10,436 nt of DNA from an uncultured Clostridia bacterium. Its GTDB lineage: Bacteria > Bacillota > Clostridia > Oscillospirales > Oscillospiraceae. Made by a program: the position numbers and the translations under genes. Under the pieces are notes generated by a model that saw only the letters and a program-made list of their open reading frames with translations, made no database searches and was not told the DNA's origin. How positions within the stretch are numbered: the stretch's first letter is position 1; every line of letters starts with the position of its first letter. Of the stretch, positions 6,006 to 10,436 are shown piece after piece. Where the stretch lies: the NCBI GenBank assembly GCA_946184215.1, contig CAMHER010000058.1, positions 1-10,436 on the forward strand, written 5' to 3'.

Positions 6006-7406
6006 TCAGAAGCGGAAATAGATAAAGGGGTTATAGCTCTGCCCCACCAGGAACAGCAGCGACGCGGCAAGCAGCGCGATGCTGAGCAGAAGGCCAAGCG
6101 CGTCCCGCAGCCGCTCCGGCAGCTTTTTCGCCAGGGCGGGAACCACCGGGAGCGAGAGGAAAAAGGCCGCGAGGGGATAGAGCGTGTACTTGCGCACAAC
6201 CGCTCCCGCCGCGGCGTCCCAAAGGCCGGAAACGCCTGCGCCGAAGAGCGCCGCGAGGTGCTGCGCGACGGCGGGCAGATCGGTGTAATAAAAGATCGCC
6301 CAGGAGATCGTGACCAGCGCAAAGCTCCCCAGCCAGCAGACAAAGCGCGGCAGACGCGCAAGAAGGCCGCGCAGGACAAAGCGCTCGAGAATCAGAAGCA
6401 GCCCAAAATACAGGCCCCACAGCACAAAGTTCCAGCTGGCGCCGTGCCACAGGCCCGTCAGCGCCCAGACAAGCACAATGTTGAAGATCGTGCGAAGGCG
6501 GCCGCAGCGGCTGCCGCCCAGAGGAATATAGACATAGTCGCGGAAAAAGCTGCCCATGGAAATATGCCAGCGGCGCCAGAACTCGGTCACCGAGTGAGAG
6601 GCATAGGGGAAGTCGAAGTTTTCCTTGTAAGTAAAGCCCAGCGTTTTGCCCAGGCCGATCGCCATGTCGGAATAGGCGGAGAAATCAAAATAGATCTGCT
6701 GGCCGTAGAGGAACACGGCAAGCCAGGCCCCGCCCCAGGAAAGCGCCTGGCCGCTTCCGGCCAGCGTCAGCTCCTCCAGCGCGGCGCCGCAGACGTTTGC
6801 CAGCAGCACCTTTTTCGCAAGACCCTTGACAAAGCGCTGCATGCCGGCGGTGAAATCGTCGGGGCTCACGCTGCGCTCGCCCAGCTGGCTCTCCACGTCG
6901 CCGTACTGCACGATCGGTCCGGCAATCAGCTGCGGGAAGCAGCTGATGTACAGCAACAGCCGCAGCGGACTCTTCTGGGCAGGCGCCCGGCCGCGGTACA
7001 CGTCCACCGTGTAGGTCAGGATCTGAAAGGTATAGAACGAGATACCGATAGGCAGACGCGGCGGATCCATTCGGAAGGGAAGCGAGAGAAGCGCGGCAAA
7101 GGTGTTGACCAGAAAGGCGGAATATTTGAAATAGAGCAGGAAGCTCAGCGACGCGATGACGCCGAGGGCAAGGATCCACCTCCTCGCATGTTCCTTCTCC
7201 GTGCGGGTGATGGCACGCGCACAGCAGAAGTTTACCGCGGTGGACAGGATCATCGCCAGAATCCACACCGGCTCGCCCCAGCCGTAGAACAGCAGCGAGA
7301 GCGCCAGCAGCACGCCGTTGCGCCACCTCACGGAGCTGCGCGCAAAATACAGCAGGTACAGAAGCGGCAGAAAAAGCAGCAAAAATGTCAGGCTTGAAAA
7401 GACCAT
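6006..7406 (-). CDS. MBOAT-family O-acyltransferase (DltB/AlgI-like)
   Basis: A 466-residue polytopic membrane protein with many hydrophobic segments. It carries the family hallmarks: PIGISFYTFQ, the conserved EFWRRWHISMGSFFRDYVYIP-type block in the middle, and the catalytic histidine in TGLWHGASWNF. Members move an acyl group, usually acetyl, across the membrane onto a surface or secreted polymer, working with an SGNH-like partner; here that partner is the DHHW protein encoded 44 bases upstream. The start at 7406 (MVFSSLTF) is chosen because it begins the first membrane segment and has GAGG upstream; a longer open frame to 7526 adds 40 polar residues that overlap the previous gene. The polymer and acyl donor cannot be told from the sequence. 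Confidence 0.93.
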   Translation of the reverse strand: MVFSSLTFLLLFLPLLYLLYFARSSVRWRNGVLLALSLLFYGWGEPVWILAMILSTAVNFCCARAITRTEKEHARRWILALGVIASLSFLLYFKYSAFLVNTFAALLSLPFRMDPPRLPIGISFYTFQILTYTVDVYRGRAPAQKSPLRLLLYISCFPQLIAGPIVQYGDVESQLGERSVSPDDFTAGMQRFVKGLAKKVLLANVCGAALEELTLAGSGQALSWGGAWLAVFLYGQQIYFDFSAYSDMAIGLGKTLGFTYKENFDFPYASHSVTEFWRRWHISMGSFFRDYVYIPLGGSRCGRLRTIFNIVLVWALTGLWHGASWNFVLWGLYFGLLLILERFVLRGLLARLPRFVCWLGSFALVTISWAIFYYTDLPAVAQHLAALFGAGVSGLWDAAAGAVVRKYTLYPLAAFFLSLPVVPALAKKLPERLRDALGLLLSIALLAASLLFLVGQSYNPFIYFRF

Positions 7407-7450
7407 GGCAGAAACCTCGTATGGGAACCCGCCCGCAAAGGAACGGGAAA

Positions 7451-8797
7451 TCAGTATTGCATGTCGAGATAGGCGCTCATGCGCGACTGAATGTTGTCGC
7501 TGTAAAAGCGCGCGTTGGTGCTCCACACCACATAGATATCGTCCACGTCATAGGCGGCGATATAGTCGCCTATGTTGGCCCCGGCGAGATAGACGGAATA
7601 AAAGTTGTCCCGCACGTCGGTGGAGATAATCTGATCGTAATAGGGCGCCAGATAGGGGATCAGCGGGATCGTAAAGCAGTCGCCCACGACAAGGGCGTTG
7701 CGCCCGGTGTGGAAGCCGCCCTCGATCAGCCGCCAGGGACCCTTGTGCCCGCCGAGGAAGCCCACATAGCCGCCCTCGGACATGGTAAAGGTCGTGCGCT
7801 GGCGCTCGGTGATATTGTTGAGAAAATAGCTTCCGGCGGGGGAGAGCGCCGCCATGATCTCAATGGCCTCGGCGCCGTAGTGCATCTGCGCGAGCTTGTC
7901 CGTGGAATAGGCGATGCCGTCGTGCTTATAGGACAGATAATAGCGGTACTGGTCATAGTCCGCCGGCGCCACGCCCTGCATGCGCATCAGCTCGTCCGCC
8001 GTGAGGCTTGCGGCAATGGCGTGCCAGTGGTAGTCCTCCGTCGGATACAGCGGGCTCACGCTGTCGTTGAGATAGGGGCTGAGGATCGCCATGTCGTCTA
8101 CGATCGTGATGCCCTCGTCCACCATCGGCTGGAGAACGTCCACCAGGTCGGTGCCCCAGTCGGTATATTTTGTTTTGCCGATAATGTTGTTGGCGATGTC
8201 AGCTACCTGGGGAGAGAAAAAGTAAAGATGCCCGTCCTCCGGCAGCTTGGCGCGGTAACGGTTCAGGATGTCGGCAAAGGAACGCATCGAATCCGCCGGG
8301 TAGGTGAAGAGCACCTCCTGCGCGCCGTCCGGCCGCTGGAGCCACACATGCACATCTCTGGCCTCAACGGCTGCGGCGGGGGCTTCGGCTCCGCCCTCCT
8401 CGGCGAGAGGCGCGGGAGTGGCGGCGGCCTGCTCGCTTTCCATCAGCTGCTGGAAGGCGGCCTCCTGCTCTTCACTCTGCTCCCAGAGTCTGTCGTCCTC
8501 CACCACGCCGGTCTCCGGCCCGTCGTCGGGCACGGCAAATACGCCCATCACGCCGTCATGAAAGGCGGCGGCGCCGTCCCGGAAGAAAAACGCGTCGGAA
8601 AGATATTCCTCAAACCCGTCCATAAAGCTTCCGTCGGCCACCGTGTCGGCGCGCAGCGCGGGAAACGCGCGCAGCATGCGGTTTTCCGATACGCTCATCC
8701 GCTCGCCCTTGGCGACGAAAAGCAGCTCGCCCGCGCCGAAACAAAACAGCGAGAGCAGACAGAGGTAGACGCATATAAAAGAAAAGCGTTTTTTCAA
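7451..8797 (-). CDS. DHHW-family SGNH-like protein (AlgJ/AlgX/DltD-type partner of MBOAT)
   Basis: A 448-residue exported protein: an N-terminal hydrophobic signal or anchor (about 5-28), then the family's SENRMLRAFP motif (37-46) and LSDAFFFRD (66-74). TEDYHWH (253-259) supplies the Asp255/His257/Trp258 signature that gives the family its name. The nucleophile motif, usually GDSF, reads GDCF here (372-375), so Cys374 replaces serine. Residues about 105-147 form a Glu/Ala/Pro-rich linker within the otherwise conserved protein. The start is a TTG at 8797 with GAGG seven bases upstream; a nearby ATG is in another frame. It is the first gene of a three-gene leftward operon with the MBOAT gene. 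By family it should take part in O-acetylation of a surface polysaccharide outside the membrane. Confidence 0.87.
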   Translation of the reverse strand: MKKRFSFICVYLCLLSLFCFGAGELLFVAKGERMSVSENRMLRAFPALRADTVADGSFMDGFEEYLSDAFFFRDGAAAFHDGVMGVFAVPDDGPETGVVEDDRLWEQSEEQEAAFQQLMESEQAAATPAPLAEEGGAEAPAAAVEARDVHVWLQRPDGAQEVLFTYPADSMRSFADILNRYRAKLPEDGHLYFFSPQVADIANNIIGKTKYTDWGTDLVDVLQPMVDEGITIVDDMAILSPYLNDSVSPLYPTEDYHWHAIAASLTADELMRMQGVAPADYDQYRYYLSYKHDGIAYSTDKLAQMHYGAEAIEIMAALSPAGSYFLNNITERQRTTFTMSEGGYVGFLGGHKGPWRLIEGGFHTGRNALVVGDCFTIPLIPYLAPYYDQIISTDVRDNFYSVYLAGANIGDYIAAYDVDDIYVVWSTNARFYSDNIQSRMSAYLDMQY

Positions 8798-8850
8798 GCA
8801 AAGACCTCATTTCACCCGCGCCGCGCGCGGGAACAGGATCAACAAAGGCC

Positions 8851-8879
8851 AGTATACCACAGTTTTCCGCCTCCGGCAA
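8851..8879 (-). promoter_or_regulatory. Sigma-A type promoter of the DHHW-MBOAT-RCC1 operon
   Basis: On the minus strand TTGCCG and TATACT are separated by exactly 17 bases, and TGG before the -10 makes it an extended -10. It lies about 54 bases upstream of the TTG start at 8797. The first three bases of the -35 and five of six bases of the -10 match consensus. Confidence 0.75.
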
Positions 8880-8949
8880 TAGAAAAGGGAGACCGCGCAC
8901 AGCGATCGGCCGGGAGGGCGAGTCAGCAAGCCACATTGACGAAATGCAC

Positions 8950-8969
8950 AAAAATAGGCAACTATTTTT
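8950..8969. repeat. AT-rich hairpin with GCAA loop
   Basis: AAAAATAG (8950-8957) and CTATTTTT (8962-8969) form a perfect 8-bp inverted repeat around GCAA, between the leftward operon promoter and the promoter of the small gene at 9065. It could be an operator or a weak terminator for upstream noise. Its all-AU stem argues against efficient termination. Confidence 0.4.
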
Positions 8970-9003
8970 TCACAAACTGAACAAAGCTTGGTGATAAATG
9001 CTC

Positions 9004-9032
9004 TTGTTTCCGGCACGCGAAAGGACTATAAT
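9004..9032 (+). promoter_or_regulatory. Sigma-A promoter of the 37-codon gene
   Basis: TTGTTT and a perfect TATAAT (9027-9032) are separated by 17 bases. Transcription would start near 9039, leaving a leader of about 26 bases that holds the Shine-Dalgarno AAGGAG. Confidence 0.75.
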
Positions 9033-9064
9033 GCGTGGCGAACCAAAGGAAAGGAGACAAACCC

Positions 9065-9178
9065 ATGTTTGAAAACTATGCCGACTATACGCAGCAAGGC
9101 GCGCTGGCCTCTGCCAATCTGCTTGAGGATAAGGATTTCCCCTATTACTGCTGGACGCTGCCCTTCTGCACGCTCTGA
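9065..9178 (+). CDS. Small protein of unknown function (37 residues), possibly part of a longer interrupted frame
   Basis: I do not recognise this protein. The reading frame has an ATG eight bases after AAGGAG, a good promoter upstream and a perfect terminator downstream, which together argue for real expression despite its length. The N-terminal half is polar and helical-looking (ENYADYTQQGALASANLLED). The C-terminal end is aromatic and has two cysteines: PYYCWTLPFCTL, with Cys29 and Cys35 spaced CX5C. There is no signal peptide and no membrane segment. The TGA stop is followed by 24 more in-frame sense codons up to a TAA at 9251, just before the terminator, so the gene could be a nonsense-interrupted or recoded 62-codon frame. 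A peptide precursor, a small regulatory protein or a decayed gene are all possible; no maturation enzyme lies nearby. Confidence 0.55.
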   Translation: MFENYADYTQQGALASANLLEDKDFPYYCWTLPFCTL

Positions 9179-9261
9179 ACGATCCTGAGCGGTCTCGTTC
9201 TTTCAGCTGCTTCGAACGATGCCTCTTTCTGTGAAAAGGGCGTCTCAATATAAGAATATAG

Positions 9262-9297
9262 AAAAAGGCTCTGATGCGGCAGCATCAGAGCCTTTTT
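9262..9297. terminator. Intrinsic terminator after the small gene
   Basis: A perfect 16-bp stem (AAAAAGGCTCTGATGC with its complement, GGCA loop) has five A at the left and five T at the right, so it can act in both directions. It isolates the small gene from the nitroreductase gene, which has its own promoter. Confidence 0.92.
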
Positions 9298-9395
9298 GCG
9301 CACAGGCAGTCTTTCCGCGCGGCTCCTGAAACAGCACACGAGATAGAGAGAGCCGCTGTAAGCTTTTTCTTCCTTACTCCCGATTATTTGCGTAG

Positions 9396-9424
9396 TTGAC
9401 AAAAGCCCGCAAGCCACGTAGAGT
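9396..9424 (+). promoter_or_regulatory. Probable promoter of the nitroreductase gene
   Basis: A perfect TTGACA (9396-9401) is followed after 17 bases by TAGAGT, which matches four of six -10 positions. A better-looking TAAAAT at 9424-9429 is 22 bases away, too far for standard spacing. The gene start is about 40 bases downstream. Confidence 0.6.
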
Positions 9425-9466
9425 AAAATCAAAAATAGAATCATGAATTACTTGGGAGGCGTACAG

Positions 9467-10279
9467 ATGAACACAATGGAACTGATCCGCAGCCGCAGAA
9501 GCGTGCGCAGTTTTGACGGCAGAGCGATCCCGGAGAGGGAAAAAGAGGATCTGCTGCGCTTTGTCTCATCGGCGGAGACGCCCTATGAGCTGCCCATCGA
9601 ATGGCGGCTTCTGGATGCCAGAGCACAGGGGCTGTCCTGCCCGGTCATCACGGGAACGGACATCTACCTCGCGGGCAAGATGCTGCCGGCACCGCATGCC
9701 GAGGAGGCCTTTGGCTTCGCCTTTGAGCGCGCGGCGCTGTACGCCCTGTCCAAGGGCATCGGCACCACCTGCATCGCCGGCACGATGGATCGCCCGGCCT
9801 TTGAGCGGGCTATGGAGCTTTCCGGCGGCGAGGTCATGCCCTGCATCACCCCGCTGGGCTATCCGGCGGCAAAGATGTCTCTGCGCGAGAGCATGATGCG
9901 CAAGGGCGTCCGTGCGGACAGCCGCCTGGAATTTGCCGAACTCTTTTTCGACGGCGGCTTTTCCGCGCCGCTCACAGAAAAAAAGGCCGGGGAGCTTGCA
10001 GACGCGCTGGAGATGGTGCGCCTGGCGCCCTCTGCGGTGAACAAACAGCCCTGGCGGGCCGTCGTCTGCGGCAGCACCGTGCATTTTTATGAAAAGCGGA
10101 GCAAGGGCTTCATAACGGCACAGGGCTGGGACGTGCAGAAGATCGACATGGGCATTGCCCTGTGCCACTTCGTATGCGGACTGGAGGAGCGGGGACGCCC
10201 GTATTCCTTTGCCTTTGATGAGCCCGGCCTGGAGCACGGGGCCGACACCGCTTATATCGCAAGCGTGCGCATGGGCTGA
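9467..10279 (+). CDS. Nitroreductase-family flavoprotein (TM1586-type putative NAD(P)H nitroreductase)
   Basis: A 270-residue protein with two nitroreductase-like halves. The N-terminal LIRSRRSVRSFDGR (6-19) is the phosphate-binding segment for FMN. GIGTTCIAGT (98-107) marks the end of the first half, and APSAVNKQPWR (187-197) with DMGIALCHF (227-235) form the second FMN/NAD(P)H-binding part. The family resembles Thermotoga TM1586 and reduces nitro or other electrophilic compounds in vitro; natural substrates are mostly unknown. The ATG at 9467 has GGGAGG seven bases upstream; an in-frame ATG at 9443 has no such site. It stands alone with its own promoter. No functional tie to the acyl genes is visible. 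Confidence 0.87.
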   Translation: MNTMELIRSRRSVRSFDGRAIPEREKEDLLRFVSSAETPYELPIEWRLLDARAQGLSCPVITGTDIYLAGKMLPAPHAEEAFGFAFERAALYALSKGIGTTCIAGTMDRPAFERAMELSGGEVMPCITPLGYPAAKMSLRESMMRKGVRADSRLEFAELFFDGGFSAPLTEKKAGELADALEMVRLAPSAVNKQPWRAVVCGSTVHFYEKRSKGFITAQGWDVQKIDMGIALCHFVCGLEERGRPYSFAFDEPGLEHGADTAYIASVRMG

Positions 10280-10370
10280 GCCGGAAGGCGCCCTTATGGC
10301 CGGAGACGTCGACGCTCTGCGTGCGAAATATGACGATATACTCAAAAACCCACACAAATCAATAGAAAGC

Positions 10371-10405
10371 AAAAAACAGGGTCCGTCCTTTTGGACAGAC
10401 CCTGT
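10371..10405 (-). terminator. Intrinsic terminator, stronger in the leftward direction
   Basis: An 8-bp stem (ACAGGGTC with GACCCTGT), one C/A mismatch, then four more pairs and a 4-base loop. On the minus strand it is followed by six T, on the plus strand only by CATTTT. It therefore best serves the minus-strand tRNA-like sequence that ends at 10411, but may also stop nitroreductase transcripts. Confidence 0.75.
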
Positions 10406-10410
10406 CATTT

Positions 10411-10433
10411 TGGCAGCGGGAGAAGGATTCGAA
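10411..10433 (-). other. tRNA 3'-end-like remnant (T-loop to CCA), possible attachment site
   Basis: Read on the minus strand, this has a T-loop TTCGAAT, then CCTTC (T-stem 3' side), TCCCGCT (acceptor 3' side), a discriminator G and CCA, in exactly the spacing of tRNA positions 54-76. A terminator follows four bases later, as after a tRNA gene. The three bases that should begin the T-stem partner read CTC, not AGG, so the near-invariant G53-C61 pair is missing. That suggests a duplicated tRNA end left by an integrated element rather than a working tRNA. The sequence ends at the window edge, so this stays tentative. Confidence 0.45.
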
Positions 10434-10436
10434 GAG

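Noticed and set aside
5151..7397. Very long plus-strand open frame (748 codons) opposite the RCC1-like and MBOAT genes
   Set aside because: The translation is low-complexity Arg/Ala/Gln/Val-rich with no recognisable domain, while the minus strand gives clear MBOAT and RCC1 motifs. It is a by-product of GC-rich codon use.
8936..8966. TTGACG followed by ACTATT as another plus-strand promoter
   Set aside because: The spacing is 19 bases and the -10 is poor; the promoter at 9004-9032 explains the small gene better.
7385..8980. Plus-strand open frame of 531 codons opposite the DHHW gene
   Set aside because: Composition is typical of an antisense shadow and it crosses the clear promoter at 8851-8879; the minus strand holds the conserved DHHW motifs.
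9179..9300. Attenuator or T-box control of the nitroreductase gene by the small aromatic peptide
   Set aside because: I found no antiterminator sequence complementary to the terminator arm and no T-box consensus, and the nitroreductase gene has its own promoter after the terminator.
9319..9370. Possible second terminator: GCGGCTC paired with GAGCCGC, then CTTTTTC
   Set aside because: The 7-bp stem encloses a 24-base loop, and the short T run starts several bases after the stem, so it is too weak to call beside the perfect terminator at 9262-9297.
1..10436. CRISPR arrays, insertion sequences or large direct repeats
   Set aside because: No repeated units with regular spacers, no transposase and no long terminal inverted repeats were seen; the repeated blocks in the RCC1-like gene are protein-level repeats.

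Overview
The window looks like chromosomal DNA from a GC-rich, low-redundancy Firmicute, most likely a gut Clostridia relative (Oscillospiraceae/Ruminococcaceae type). The support is indirect: strong GGAGG-type ribosome binding sites, TTG and GTG starts, AT-rich intergenic regions with sigma-A promoters, hairpin-plus-T terminators, and DHHW/MBOAT and TM-nitroreductase-like families common in that group. No rRNA or marker gene is present, so the taxon is a guess.

Region 1 (1-4478) is a probable fatty-acid processing island built around a 231-bp divergent promoter region. Leftward runs a flavoenzyme that closely resembles the polyunsaturated fatty acid isomerase (PAI) of Propionibacterium/Cutibacterium acnes. 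It is followed, across an intrinsic terminator, by a second FAD oxidoreductase of the phytoene desaturase/carotenoid isomerase type, cut by the window edge. Rightward runs a three-gene operon coupled by two ATGA overlaps: an acyl-adenylating ligase, an acyl carrier protein and an acyl-ACP thioesterase. Together they could activate, carry, isomerise or saturate, and release an unsaturated acyl chain. The substrate and the order of steps are inference.

Region 2 (4486-8879) is a leftward operon that converges on region 1 at a shared bidirectional terminator. It has its own promoter with an extended -10. It encodes a DHHW-family SGNH-like protein (with Cys where the Ser nucleophile is expected), a DltB/AlgI-type MBOAT O-acyltransferase, and a membrane-anchored protein with TPR-like repeats and an RCC1-like propeller. 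This looks like machinery that O-acylates (probably O-acetylates) a cell-surface polymer. Regions 1 and 2 together resemble the parts list of a Dlt system (ligase, carrier, MBOAT, SGNH protein), but they are separate transcription units.

Region 3 (8880-10436) holds a 37-codon orphan gene with its own promoter, Shine-Dalgarno and terminator, then a TM1586-type nitroreductase gene with its own promoter. At the right edge, on the minus strand, is a tRNA 3'-end-like sequence (T-loop to CCA) followed directly by a terminator. Its T-stem partner is missing, which suggests an attachment-site remnant rather than a working tRNA.
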